The notes below the pieces were generated by a model, which was given only the letters and a program-made list of their open reading frames with translations, ran no database searches and was not told where the DNA came from. This document shows, in pieces, positions 41,606 to 50,353 of a DNA stretch of 64,000 nucleotides; position 1 is the first letter of the stretch; each line of letters starts with the position of its first letter. The DNA is taken from positions 27,944-91,943 of the forward strand of contig NZ_JBIMSN010000090.1 of the NCBI RefSeq assembly GCF_043944905.1, read 5' to 3'. The DNA comes from Antrihabitans spumae. Lineage in GTDB: Bacteria; Actinomycetota; Actinomycetes; Mycobacteriales; Mycobacteriaceae. Position numbers and translations under genes: made by a program.

Positions 41606-42815
41606 CGCGTAGCGCCCTGAAAACCGCGGCGAGGCCCTGGCCACCGCCGATGCACATCGTCTCCAGCCCGTAGCGGGCCTCGCGACGTTCCATCTCGCGC
41701 AGCAGGGTCGCCAGAATTCTGCCGCCGGTCGCTCCGACCGGATGTCCCAGCGAGATGCCCGATCCGTTCGGATTCAATCGTGCATCGTCCGGCGCCAGAT
41801 CCCACGTCCGCAGCACCGCAAGCGTTTGCGCGGCGAACGCCTCGTTCAATTCGATGACGTCCATGTCGTCGAGCGTCAAGTCCAAGCGCGCCAACGCCTT
41901 TGCGGTCGCAGGCACCGGACCGATCCCCATGGTCCTGGGCGGTACACCCGCCACCGCCCAACTTGCCAGCGTCGCCAACGGCCGCAGACCGAGCTGTCGA
42001 GCACGCTCGGGCGTCGTCACGATGCAGATCGCTGCGCCGTCGTTCTGTCCGCTTGCGTTGCCTGCCGTCACCGTGGAGTCGGGATCGATCTTGGCCCGTA
42101 TCGCTCGGAGGCCGCCAAGGGATTCGACGGTCGTATCGGCTCGTGGGTGTTCGTCTGTCTCGACGATAACGGTGCCGGACTTACGCTGGGGGACAGGTAC
42201 TCCCACTATCTCGTCGGCGAAACGGCCGGCTGTCTGGGCAGCGACGGCACGCTGGTGCGACTGGACTGCGTACGCATCCTGGTCGGCTCGGGAGATGGAG
42301 AACTCGGCGCGCAGATTCTCGGCGGTTTCGATCATGCCGCCAGGCACCGGATAGTCCTTGCCACCGGCTGTGACGCGGGCTCGCGCCAGTCGATCCGACA
42401 GCGCAACTCCGTCACCTTTGACGCCCCACCGCATACCGGTCGCATAGAACTCGGCCTGACTCATCGACTCGACGCCACCGGCGAGAACGAGGTCGCTCGC
42501 ACCGGTCGCAACCTGCATGCAAGCTTGGATCACTGCCTGCAGTCCCGACCCGCACCGCCGGTCGATCTGCATGCCGGGCACGTCGATGCCGAGCCCCGCG
42601 TCCAGCGCGGCGACCCGGCCGATGGCAGGTGCCTCACCATTGGGGGAGGATTGGCCGAGGATGACGTCGTCGATATCGGCTCCGGAGATACCGGTTCGTG
42701 TGACGATCTCGGTGATCAGCGTCGAGGCAAGAACCTGCGGCGCAATGTCTTTGAACACTCCACCGAAGCGTCCGACAGGGGTTCGTACGGGCTCGCAGAT
42801 GACGGCGTCGGGCAT
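41598..42815 (-). CDS. pcaF: Beta-ketoadipyl-CoA thiolase
   Basis: A 405-aa thiolase that splits 3-oxoadipyl-CoA into succinyl-CoA and acetyl-CoA, the last step of the pathway. Active-site segments are CGSGLQAV (acyl-accepting Cys), ELNEAFAAQ, NPNGSGISLGHPVGATG (His) and CIGGGQGLA (second Cys). Third gene of the pcaD-pcaR-pcaF unit. A plain acetyl-CoA acetyltransferase is the alternative, but the context favours PcaF. Confidence 0.92.
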   Translation of the reverse strand: MPDAVICEPVRTPVGRFGGVFKDIAPQVLASTLITEIVTRTGISGADIDDVILGQSSPNGEAPAIGRVAALDAGLGIDVPGMQIDRRCGSGLQAVIQACMQVATGASDLVLAGGVESMSQAEFYATGMRWGVKGDGVALSDRLARARVTAGGKDYPVPGGMIETAENLRAEFSISRADQDAYAVQSHQRAVAAQTAGRFADEIVGVPVPQRKSGTVIVETDEHPRADTTVESLGGLRAIRAKIDPDSTVTAGNASGQNDGAAICIVTTPERARQLGLRPLATLASWAVAGVPPRTMGIGPVPATAKALARLDLTLDDMDVIELNEAFAAQTLAVLRTWDLAPDDARLNPNGSGISLGHPVGATGGRILATLLREMERREARYGLETMCIGGGQGLAAVFRALRAS

Positions 42816-42831
42816 GGTTGTCCTTCTAGTT

Positions 42832-43599
42832 CTAGAGTCGGGTGAGGTCGACGTGTATCGCGTCGGCGGTGGCGAGTAGAGCGGGTAGCAGGTTCTTGCG
42901 TACCTCGGTCGCCGTGTATCGCGACGACTGTGTCGAAATGTTCACGGCCGCAACAACGGTGCCGTCGTGATCGCGTATCGGCGCGGCCAGCGAGCGCAGA
43001 CCCTGTTCCAGTTCCGAATCGACGACGCAGAACCCTGCAGCGCGAACACGCGAGATCTCCTTGCGTAAAACATCTTTGGACGAGATCGTGCGAACGGTCA
43101 GCGGACGGAGGTCGGCATCCGCAAGGTAGGCGTCGAGATCGTCGCCCGAGAGTCCCGCGAGCAAGACCCGTCCCATCGAGGTGGCATACGCGGGGAATCG
43201 GGTTCCGATGGTGATGGACACGGTCATGATTCGGCTGACCGGAACTCGCGCGACGTAGACGACGTCGGTGCCGTCGAGGATCGATACCGAAGTGGATTCG
43301 TTGACACGCTTGGCAAGTGCCTCCAGGTGCGGGCGTGCGACGTCGGGCAGCGTGAGGCTCGACAGATAGCTGTAGCCGAGCTCGAGTACCTTCGGCGTCA
43401 GCGAGAACAGCGAACCGTCGGACCGCACGTAGCCGAGTTCGGTCAACGTCAGCAGGAAACGCCGCGCCGTGGCCCGAGTCAGGTCGGTCGCCTTCGCGAC
43501 GTCGCTCAACGTCTGGCGCGGGTGCGCCGCGTCGAAGGCCCGTATGACCGCGAGGCCACGGGCGAGGGATTGAACGTAGTCGGTCGTCGGTTCCGTCAT
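42832..43599 (-). CDS. pcaR: IclR-family regulator of pca genes
   Basis: A 255-aa IclR protein: HTH residues 10-70 (QSLARGLAVIRAFDAAHPRQ, ATARRFLLTLTELGYV), effector domain with ISIIDGT-like SVSILDGTDVVYVARVP and FPAYATSMGRVLLAG. It is encoded between pcaD and pcaF, overlapping pcaD (ATGA). It probably activates pcaIJ and its own operon in response to 3-oxoadipate, as PcaR does in pseudomonads. Confidence 0.92.
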   Translation of the reverse strand: MTEPTTDYVQSLARGLAVIRAFDAAHPRQTLSDVAKATDLTRATARRFLLTLTELGYVRSDGSLFSLTPKVLELGYSYLSSLTLPDVARPHLEALAKRVNESTSVSILDGTDVVYVARVPVSRIMTVSITIGTRFPAYATSMGRVLLAGLSGDDLDAYLADADLRPLTVRTISSKDVLRKEISRVRAAGFCVVDSELEQGLRSLAAPIRDHDGTVVAAVNISTQSSRYTATEVRKNLLPALLATADAIHVDLTRL

Positions 43600-44375
43600 G
43601 TCCGCGCTGCCGTTGTGATGTGCTGGGTAATCAATTCGTTCACCCGATCTGCCTGCTCGACGCTTGCCAGGTGTGCGGCCGGATCCAACACGTGGAGAAT
43701 GGAATTCGGGATTGCATCGGAGACGATCCGAAGGTCGGCGGGCGTAGTCGCTGGATCCTGCTCGCCCGCGATCACGAGGGTCGGAGCGGAGATGCGAGCG
43801 AGATCGTCACGACCGTCCCAGCCGGCGATGGCCTCGCAGCACGATGCGTAACCATCGTCGTCGGTGTTCTCGATCATGGAGATCGAACGCGCTGTCAGGT
43901 CGGGGTGCTGTGCGGCGTAATCTGCTGTGTACCAACGGCCGACGACAGCGGCGGCGATCGACCCGGTTCCGTTGGCTCGCACGGCAGCGGCGCGATCGAT
44001 CCACCCCTGCGGCACACCGAAACGTGCGGCCGTGCAGATCAGCGTAAGGGTGCGAACCCTGTCGGGATGGTCGACGGCGATCGATTGTGCGATTGCTCCG
44101 CCGAGAGACAACCCGACGAGGTCGACCGACGTCAGCTCCAGTTTGTCGACCAACGCGATCACGTCGGCGGCGAGGGACTGGATCGTATACGGCCCTGTCG
44201 GAGTTGGCGATTCGCCATGACCGCGGAGGTCGACCGTCAGCACCGCATGCGTCTCGGACAGTGCGGCAACCTGCGGATTCCACATCGACCGATCGGACCC
44301 GAGGGAGCCGAGGAGCACGATCGTCGGGCTATCGACCGAGTTGTCGGTGAGTTTGTAGGCGAGTTCGACGGACAC
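43596..44375 (-). CDS. pcaD: 3-oxoadipate enol-lactonase
   Basis: A 259-aa alpha/beta hydrolase that opens the enol-lactone to 3-oxoadipate. It shows LLGSLGSDRSMWNPQ, DLRGHGES, the nucleophile elbow GLSLGG, Asp in AGEQDPATTP and His in DPAAHLAS. It is a stand-alone PcaD, unlike the fused PcaL of several Rhodococcus. GTG 44375 (VSVELAYKL) is the family-like start; the frame to 44438 runs through the operator region. First gene of pcaD-pcaR-pcaF. Confidence 0.92.
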   Translation of the reverse strand: MSVELAYKLTDNSVDSPTIVLLGSLGSDRSMWNPQVAALSETHAVLTVDLRGHGESPTPTGPYTIQSLAADVIALVDKLELTSVDLVGLSLGGAIAQSIAVDHPDRVRTLTLICTAARFGVPQGWIDRAAAVRANGTGSIAAAVVGRWYTADYAAQHPDLTARSISMIENTDDDGYASCCEAIAGWDGRDDLARISAPTLVIAGEQDPATTPADLRIVSDAIPNSILHVLDPAAHLASVEQADRVNELITQHITTAART

Positions 44376-44459
44376 TCTCGAGACCTCATGTTCGGTATCT
44401 GGACGGGTATGCGCTATGTGAACAAGAGTAGCTGCCAAGCGAGGTCGCGGGCAATCGCA

Positions 44460-44492
44460 CGTTCACGATGCGAACGTAAGTTCACAATACGC
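44460..44492. promoter_or_regulatory. PcaR-type operator repeats upstream of pcaI
   Basis: GTTCACGATGCGA (44461-44473) and GTTCACAATACGC (44480-44492) are direct repeats 19 bases apart. The first also forms an imperfect palindrome CGTTC...GAACG (44460-44476). A third, inverted copy (GCGCTATGTGAAC) is at 44411-44423. They lie between pcaD and pcaI and fit IclR-type binding. Confidence 0.7.
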
Positions 44493-44516
44493 ACCAACCT
44501 CGGTATGCTCGATCCC

Positions 44517-45266
44517 ATGATGGACAAGGTTGTTACCACCGCGGCGGAGGCCGTCGCAGATATTGCGGACGGCGCATCGCTCGCGGTCGGCGGATTCGGC
44601 TTGGTCGGTGTGCCGGAGGTGCTGATCAATGCACTGCTCGAGCAGGGCGCGACGGACCTCGAGACTGTCAGCAACAACTGCGGCACTTCAGGATTCGGGC
44701 TAGGTGTGCTGCTGGCCGAGCATCGAATTCGGCGCACGATCAGTTCGTACGTCGGAGACAACAAGGAGTTCGCCAGGCAGTATCTCTCCGGTGAGCTCGA
44801 GGTCGAACTGACTCCGCAGGGCACGCTCGCCGAACGTATGCGCGCGGGTGGTGCGGGAATTCCTGCCTTCTTCACCCCGGCCGGCGTCGGCACGCAGGTG
44901 GCCGACGGTGGACTGCCGCTGCGCTACGACGGCAGCGGCGGGATCGCTGTTGCGTCCTCGCCCAAAGAGACGCGCGAATTCGACGGAACGACCTACGTCA
45001 TGGAACGAGGCATCGTCACCGATTACGCACTCGTTCATGCCTGGAAAGGCGATCGGCACGGCAATCTCGTCTACCGGCGGAGCGCGCGGAACTTCAATCC
45101 GCCTGCGGCAGCAGCCGGCAGAATCACGATCGCGCAGGTCGAGCACCTGGTCGAGCCGGGAGAGATCGGTCCCGACGAGGTGCACACGCCGGGCATCCAT
45201 GTGCAGCGAGTCGTCCACGTCGGCAAAGTGACCGTGGGAATCGAGAAGAGGACGGTGCGGTCGTGA
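44517..45266 (+). CDS. pcaI: 3-oxoadipate CoA-transferase, alpha subunit
   Basis: A 249-aa CoA-transferase subunit A with GGFGLVGVPEVLINAL, SNNCGTSGFGLG and GAGIPAFFTPAGVGTQV. With PcaJ it moves CoA from succinyl-CoA to 3-oxoadipate. Start ATG 44517 (ATG 44520 or 44505 are in frame nearby). A frame extending far upstream to 43620 is antisense to pcaD and rejected. Its stop overlaps the pcaJ start (GTGA). Confidence 0.94.
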   Translation: MMDKVVTTAAEAVADIADGASLAVGGFGLVGVPEVLINALLEQGATDLETVSNNCGTSGFGLGVLLAEHRIRRTISSYVGDNKEFARQYLSGELEVELTPQGTLAERMRAGGAGIPAFFTPAGVGTQVADGGLPLRYDGSGGIAVASSPKETREFDGTTYVMERGIVTDYALVHAWKGDRHGNLVYRRSARNFNPPAAAAGRITIAQVEHLVEPGEIGPDEVHTPGIHVQRVVHVGKVTVGIEKRTVRS

Positions 45267-45907
45267 AACTGACTCGTGAGCAGATGGCGGCAAGAGTCGC
45301 ACAGGAACTCGAAGACGGGCAGTACGTAAATCTGGGCATCGGCATGCCCACCCTTGTTCCCGGCTTTCTCTCGCCGGACATCACCGTCGTGCTGCATTCC
45401 GAGAACGGCGTCCTCGGCGTCGGTCCGTATCCGACCGAAGACGAGCTCGACCCCGAGCTGATCAACGCGGGCAAGGAAACGATCACCGTGTTGCCGGGTG
45501 CCTCGTACTTCGACTCGTCGGCGTCGTTCGGAATGATCCGCGGCGGTCAGGTCGACGTCGCCGTGCTCGGTGCGATGCAGGTCAGTGCGAAGGGCGACCT
45601 AGCGAACTGGATGATTCCCGGCCACATGGTCAAAGGAATGGGCGGCGCGATGGATCTGGTCCACGGCGCGCGGAAAGTCATCGTCATGATGGAACACGTC
45701 TCGAAGAGCGGTGCCCACAAGATTCTCGACGAGTGCACCTTGCCGCTGACCGGATTGGGTTGCGTGCAAAGGATTGTCACCGATATGGCGGTGCTCGACG
45801 TCACTCCCGACGGTCTCGTTCTGCTGGAGACGGCGCCGGGAGTAACCGTGGACGAGGTCCGAGCCGCGACGGGAGCTCGGATCCTCGATCACGTTCACGC
45901 GAGCTGA
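45263..45907 (+). CDS. pcaJ: 3-oxoadipate CoA-transferase, beta subunit
   Basis: A 214-aa subunit B. The catalytic Glu is in HSENGVLGVGPYP, after YVNLGIGMPTLVPGF; other segments are GGQVDVAVLGAMQV and GHMVKGMGGAMDLV. GTG 45263 overlaps the pcaI stop, giving coupled translation. It converges on the SDR gene, five bases away. Confidence 0.95.
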   Translation: MKLTREQMAARVAQELEDGQYVNLGIGMPTLVPGFLSPDITVVLHSENGVLGVGPYPTEDELDPELINAGKETITVLPGASYFDSSASFGMIRGGQVDVAVLGAMQVSAKGDLANWMIPGHMVKGMGGAMDLVHGARKVIVMMEHVSKSGAHKILDECTLPLTGLGCVQRIVTDMAVLDVTPDGLVLLETAPGVTVDEVRAATGARILDHVHAS

Positions 45908-45912
45908 GCGAA

Positions 45913-46749
45913 CTACTTCTTGAGGAAGTTCTTCGGCAGCAGTCGTCCGCCGATCTCGGCGAAGGCCCGCTGGTACGACGAACCGCTGAGTCGAATGAGC
46001 AGATCCAGCGCATGTGCGTCGTAACCGACGAGAATCTTCGCGTCGCCGCGCTCGACGCCCTTGAGGATGGTCTTGGCTGCGGAATCGGCACTGGTGGTGG
46101 CGATTCTGTCGAAGAGCTGATTGAACGCTTCGAGTCCGTCGCCGTCGGCGGTCGTGCTGTTTTTCGCGATGTCGGTCTTGATGCCGCCGGGGTGGACGCA
46201 CGTCACCTTGATCGGCTGCTTGGTGAAGAGCATTTCCTGGCGGAACGACTCGGTGAAGCCGCGCACAGCAAACTTGGCGGCGTTGTATGCACTCTGGGTC
46301 GGCATCGAAAACAGGCCGAAGACACTCGACGTGTTGACGACATGTCCGTCGCCGGCTGCCAAGAGGTGGGGGAGGAAGGCCTTCGTGCCGTTGACGACGC
46401 CCCAGAAGTCGACGTCCATCACGCGTTCGAAGTCTTTGAACTCGGTCTTCTCGACGGTGCCGCTGAACGCGATGCCGGCGTTGTTGAACACGTAGTGCAC
46501 CGCGCCGAAGTGCTCGGCTACGGCATCCGCCCAGGTCAGCACGTTTTCGCGTTCTGCGACGTTGATGAGGTCGACCTTCATCTCTGCGCCGAGCGCTCTA
46601 CACTGCCGAGCTGTTTCTTCGAGACCGGCGGCGTTGAGGTCGCAGATGGCGAGTTTCGCCCCGCGGCGAGCGAGTTCGACCGCCAAGCTTCGGCCCATGC
46701 CTGCCGATGCTCCGGTGATGACGGCGACTTTGCCCTCGAACTTGCCCAT
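45913..46749 (-). CDS. Short-chain dehydrogenase/reductase
   Basis: A 278-aa SDR with TGASAGMG, NNAGIAFSG, the catalytic TSSVFG serine and YNAAKFA (Tyr-Lys). The C-terminus is longer than in classical SDRs, with a hydrophobic stretch near YDAHALDLLIRLSG. It is close to mycobacterial SDRs such as Rv0068/Rv1865c-like proteins that act on lipids or aromatics. It is separated from the phenol hydroxylase genes by a hairpin, so it may be an independent unit. Substrate unknown. Confidence 0.88.
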   Translation of the reverse strand: MGKFEGKVAVITGASAGMGRSLAVELARRGAKLAICDLNAAGLEETARQCRALGAEMKVDLINVAERENVLTWADAVAEHFGAVHYVFNNAGIAFSGTVEKTEFKDFERVMDVDFWGVVNGTKAFLPHLLAAGDGHVVNTSSVFGLFSMPTQSAYNAAKFAVRGFTESFRQEMLFTKQPIKVTCVHPGGIKTDIAKNSTTADGDGLEAFNQLFDRIATTSADSAAKTILKGVERGDAKILVGYDAHALDLLIRLSGSSYQRAFAEIGGRLLPKNFLKK

Positions 46750-46839
46750 GCGGTGGTTCCTAACGTCGTTGAAAGGCTTACTGAACATCGCTCAATAGAT
46801 TAGCGGGTGTTCATCCTCACGCGCTAGGGCACCGCGCGC

Positions 46840-46897
46840 CGAGTGCATAGCTTTGCAGGGAATTGGACCAGTCTGCGCCTGCAAAACTATGCACTCG
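46840..46897 (-). terminator. Hairpin terminator of the phenol hydroxylase operon
   Basis: CGAGTGCATAGCTTTGCAGG (46840-46859) pairs with CCTGCAAAACTATGCACTCG (46878-46897), one mismatch, 18-base loop. It follows the pheA1 stop. Confidence 0.75.
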
Positions 46898-46904
46898 ATG
46901 TCGG

Positions 46905-48527
46905 TCAGCGGTTCTTGAAGTACGAGACGTCGTCGTTGCCGATGAGGTCGGGCACGGTCCAGCCGTCGAGGTCGTATTCGGCGAGGAACTTGTCGGCGAG
47001 ACCCTTCATCGCTGTGGTTCCACCACGAGCCTCGGCCGCGAACAACAGCTCCGCCTTCACGTTCTCGTGGTTACCGGAATAGTTGCGCTCGTAGAGTTCG
47101 TGCCTACCGCCGAACTCGGATCCGATCGAATCCCACAGTGCCTTCATAACTTTCACCCGGTCGACCGCGGTGATGCCGTCGCTGCCGCGGACGTACTTGT
47201 CGAGGTACGGGCGGACGACAGGGCTCTTGAAATCGGCTGCGCTGGATGGCAAGTAGATCAACCCGGAGGCGACGTCCTGCTCGATGATCTCCTTGATCCG
47301 TGGGTAGCCGTGGATCATGAACATCCGATAGGTAAGGCCGTATTCGAGCTTTGGGATGACTGCACCGTTGAGCCACGGCTCTGGATCGCGTGCCATCGAT
47401 TCCGTCAGCGACCACGTCAGGTTGCGCCAGCCGATCACTTCGCCGACCCGGGTCTGCACGCCGCGGAAGCCGCCCGACCCGGTGATCTCCAGCGCCTTCA
47501 GCAGCAGGCCGGCAATGAAGTCGAGCTTGACGGCGAGACGCGTGCAACCCTGGAAAGTGAAGCGCGGCAGGAAACCGGACTGCGGGAAGAACGCGTTGAT
47601 CTTCTCGACGTCGCCGTACATAAAGACGTTCTCCCACGGCACGAGCACCTTGTCGAAGACGAAAATGGTGTCGTTCTCGTCCATCCGTGACGACAGCGGG
47701 TAGTCGAACGGGGTGCCCATCACTGCTGCGGTCTGGGTGAACGACGTGCGGCAGATCAGCTTCACGCCTGGCGAGTCCATCGGTACCGTGCAGATCAGCG
47801 CGAACTCTTTCTTCTTGATCGGCAAGCCGTAGTGCGCGATGAAGTTGTAGTTCGTGATAGCCGATCCGGTCGCGACGACCTTCGCGCCACTGACGATCAG
47901 TCCGGCGTCGGTTTCCTTCTCCACCTTCATAAATACGTCGCCGACCTCGTCGGGAGACCGTTGACGATCGACCGGTGGGTTGATGATCGCGTGGTTCCAG
48001 TACAGGACCTTCTCCTGCGATTCGCGGTACCAGCGCTCGGCGTTGGCCTGGAACGGCGAGTACAGCTCCTTGTTCGCGTGCAACGTGCCGAGGAAGCTGG
48101 CCTTGTAGTCGGGGGAGCGGCCCATCCAGCCGTAGGTCATCCGCGCCCATTCCGCGATCGCGTCGCGTTCCTTGAGCAGATCAGCAGATGAGGTCGGCGT
48201 CTTGAAGAACGGCATGGTGATGCCACCGTTGCCGGTATCCGTTGGGGCAGTGACCTTGTCGACGTGTTCGCCGGTGTGCATCGAGTCGTACAGGCGAGCG
48301 GTCATGCGGATCGGGTTGCGGAACGCCGGATGTGTGGTCACGTCTTCGACGCGTTCGCCGTGGATGTAGATCTCACGATCGTCACGCAGTGATTCGATGT
48401 ACTCGTCGCCGGTCATGGGCCGCGTCGCATAGTTCTGTTGCTGATTTGCGGGCGAGTTCTCCGCGGGATTGACCTTGCTTGTATCGACTGCGACGCCTTC
48501 GACGGGTCGCGATTCCGTGGTGGTCAT
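46905..48527 (-). CDS. pheA1: FADH2-dependent phenol hydroxylase, oxygenase component (PheA1/HpaB family)
   Basis: A 540-aa HpaB-family flavin monooxygenase that hydroxylates phenol (or 4-hydroxyphenylacetate-type phenols) to a catechol with reduced FAD from PheA2. It has YIESLRDDREIYIHGERV at the N-terminus, the central acyl-CoA-dehydrogenase-like fold with VVATGSAITNYNFIAHYG, and LVPWENVFMYGD. Length equals Rhodococcus PheA1. It is 37 bp downstream of the reductase gene. The nearby cat genes accept its catechol product, which supports phenol as substrate. 4-hydroxyphenylacetate 3-monooxygenase is the alternative. Confidence 0.9.
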   Translation of the reverse strand: MTTTESRPVEGVAVDTSKVNPAENSPANQQQNYATRPMTGDEYIESLRDDREIYIHGERVEDVTTHPAFRNPIRMTARLYDSMHTGEHVDKVTAPTDTGNGGITMPFFKTPTSSADLLKERDAIAEWARMTYGWMGRSPDYKASFLGTLHANKELYSPFQANAERWYRESQEKVLYWNHAIINPPVDRQRSPDEVGDVFMKVEKETDAGLIVSGAKVVATGSAITNYNFIAHYGLPIKKKEFALICTVPMDSPGVKLICRTSFTQTAAVMGTPFDYPLSSRMDENDTIFVFDKVLVPWENVFMYGDVEKINAFFPQSGFLPRFTFQGCTRLAVKLDFIAGLLLKALEITGSGGFRGVQTRVGEVIGWRNLTWSLTESMARDPEPWLNGAVIPKLEYGLTYRMFMIHGYPRIKEIIEQDVASGLIYLPSSAADFKSPVVRPYLDKYVRGSDGITAVDRVKVMKALWDSIGSEFGGRHELYERNYSGNHENVKAELLFAAEARGGTTAMKGLADKFLAEYDLDGWTVPDLIGNDDVSYFKNR

Positions 48528-48564
48528 AGCTGAGTTCCTTTGGTGAGGTGGGGACTTCGGACTG

Positions 48565-49128
48565 TCAGACGGCGGCGGTGTGGAGGTGGAAAGGGGTGAA
48601 GCTGGTACTTGCTCCGAACCAGCCGATTTCGGGGTCGTCCATCGAGCCCTGCCACGTGGCTGTTGCACTCGTTGGGCCGAGGTCGTGAAAAGTGCTGCGG
48701 TAGAACAACAACGGGTTCTTCAGTGTTGTGGTTGCTTCGACGATCTCGCCGATGAAGATGATGTGATCGCCGCCGTCGTACTCTGCCCACGGCACACACG
48801 ACAACGTCGCGGATGCGCCGCAGATGACGGGAGCTGTCGGTCCGTCCGCCCACACCGGTTCCGGTGATTGTGGGCGGCCCGCGAAATGCATTGCGGTGTC
48901 GACCTGGTCCGCGGCGAGAATGTTGACTGCGAATGGTGCGCCGCTGAGGTAGGCGCACGCCTTGGACTTTTTCGTCAGCGTCACCTGACACAGGCGCGGT
49001 TCCATCGACACGGCCGTGAAGGCAGTCACCGTCGCACCATGCGCGTCGCCCTCGGAGTTCTTACAGGTGATGACGGTGACTCCGCTGGCGAATTGGCCGA
49101 AGATGTTGCGAAGTTCGCGTTGCTCCAT
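48565..49128 (-). CDS. pheA2: Flavin reductase component of phenol hydroxylase
   Basis: A 187-aa flavin reductase-like protein (HpaC/PheA2 type). It has FGQFASGVTVITC, the flavin-binding ATVTAFTAVSMEPRLCQVTL segment, and GDHIIFIGEIVEA. It makes FADH2 from NADH for PheA1. ATG 49128 follows AGGAGG. First gene of the pheA2-pheA1 operon; divergent from an AraC gene. Confidence 0.9.
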   Translation of the reverse strand: MEQRELRNIFGQFASGVTVITCKNSEGDAHGATVTAFTAVSMEPRLCQVTLTKKSKACAYLSGAPFAVNILAADQVDTAMHFAGRPQSPEPVWADGPTAPVICGASATLSCVPWAEYDGGDHIIFIGEIVEATTTLKNPLLFYRSTFHDLGPTSATATWQGSMDDPEIGWFGASTSFTPFHLHTAAV

Positions 49129-49193
49129 CGCTGGCCTCCTTCCGGATTTCGGTTCGATGTGACGTAGAACATAAGACGGTGGGTCAGCGCCGG

Positions 49194-49230
49194 CGATCCG
49201 CAAAGCGCGGCGACGATCCGCTTTGCGCGG
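49194..49230. promoter_or_regulatory. AraC-type direct repeats upstream of the phenol hydroxylase operon
   Basis: CGATCCGCAAAGCGCGG (49194-49210) and CGATCCGCTTTGCGCGG (49214-49230) are direct repeats at a 20-base spacing. They differ only in AAA versus TTT, which also gives them dyad character (CGC-AAA-GCG, CGC-TTT-GCG). They lie in the 202-bp divergent region, closer to pheA2. Confidence 0.7.
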
Positions 49231-49330
49231 GCGTCTGGACCAGGGCTTGAACGAAGCCGTGGTTGCCATGAATAGTGGCGAGAGCCACACTCGAAAGAAC
49301 GCGCCCGACTACGGACAAGGAGGTTCGCCG

Positions 49331-50272
49331 ATGACGTCGCTTCCGGAGGCGAACCCGCCGCAGGACTGGGACGAGGCCTGTCACGCCGTCAGCGACGCCT
49401 ACTTTCCGCACACGTTGACGCCGCTGTCGAAAGACGACGCGACCCACACTTTCGTCAACGCCGTCGAACTCGGACCGGTGGTTCTTGCCAAGATCGGGTG
49501 GGGCGCCGACGTCGCCGTCGCTTCCGATCACCCCGGTGCATACGCGGTGAACATTCCGATGTCGGGACACATCGAGTCGGTGTCGGGCGGGGAACCCGTC
49601 TACTCGTCGAACGGCATGGCGACGATCTGCCCGCCCGATACGACGACGCGGATCATCGAATGGACGAAGTCGTGCGCGATCCTCGGCGTCAAGCTCGATC
49701 GCGACTATCTGAGTGGTGAAATCACGCGCGTATTCGCACGGCCGGGTGTGCAATTACCGCCGCAGGTCGATCTACGAAACGAACGTGGCGCGAGCTGGCT
49801 CGAATTCGTCAGATCTGTTGCAACGCAAGCACAAGGCGACCAAAGCGTGCTGCGGAACAAACTCGTCTCCGATCAGCTCGCGGGTGCGATCACCAGTGCA
49901 TTCCTGCTTGCTGCTGTGCACGACGACGAGGTCGCGGGGGCGGTTGTTCGGCCACGCATCGTCAAGCGTGTGATCGATCGCATGCAAGCGGATCCGGCAA
50001 GAGCCTGGACCGCTGCAGACATGGCCGAGGTGGCCGGCGTCAGCGTGCGGCGACTGCAGGAAGGCTTTCGCGAATACGTCGGCATGAGCCCGATGGAGTA
50101 CTTGCGCGAGCTTCGTCTGGAACGCGTGTACGCCGACCTTTCCGAGGGCGGCCCGGGGCTCTCGGTGACCGACGTCGCGATGCGGTGGGGACTGATGCAC
50201 ACCGGCCGGTTCGCGGCGGCCTTCCGTCGCAAGTACGGGATGTCGCCGTCGGAGGCGTTGCGCGGGCAGTGA
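49331..50272 (+). CDS. AraC-family activator of the phenol hydroxylase genes (PheR-like)
   Basis: A 313-aa regulator. The N-terminal part (residues 20-190) is a cupin-like effector domain of the AraC-binding-like type. The C-terminal double HTH (about 215-310) has AADMAEVAGVSVRRLQEGFREYVGMSPMEYLRELRLERV and a second helix pair ending FAAAFRRKYGMSPSEAL. ATG 49331 follows AAGGAGG (49317-49323); an upstream ATG (49223) overlaps the repeat region. Rhodococcus pheA genes are controlled by such AraC proteins. Confidence 0.9.
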   Translation: MTSLPEANPPQDWDEACHAVSDAYFPHTLTPLSKDDATHTFVNAVELGPVVLAKIGWGADVAVASDHPGAYAVNIPMSGHIESVSGGEPVYSSNGMATICPPDTTTRIIEWTKSCAILGVKLDRDYLSGEITRVFARPGVQLPPQVDLRNERGASWLEFVRSVATQAQGDQSVLRNKLVSDQLAGAITSAFLLAAVHDDEVAGAVVRPRIVKRVIDRMQADPARAWTAADMAEVAGVSVRRLQEGFREYVGMSPMEYLRELRLERVYADLSEGGPGLSVTDVAMRWGLMHTGRFAAAFRRKYGMSPSEALRGQ

Positions 50273-50280
50273 CGATTCCC

Positions 50281-50333
50281 GGAGCGAATGCGACATAGGT
50301 ACCGCTATGCGGGACGAGTGTCGCATCGGCTCC
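50281..50333 (+). terminator. Hairpin after the AraC gene, edge of the accessory island
   Basis: GGAGCGAATGCGACA (50281-50295) pairs with TGTCGCATCGGCTCC (50319-50333), 13 of 15 matched. It starts eight bases after the araC stop. It marks the last recognisable backbone feature before the island. Confidence 0.65.
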
Positions 50334-50353
50334 GGCTGGGTCCGGCAAAAGGG

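Noticed and set aside
43620..44516. N-terminal extension of pcaI by 299 residues
   Set aside because: It runs antisense to pcaD and through the operator repeats, and PcaI is normally about 230-250 aa.
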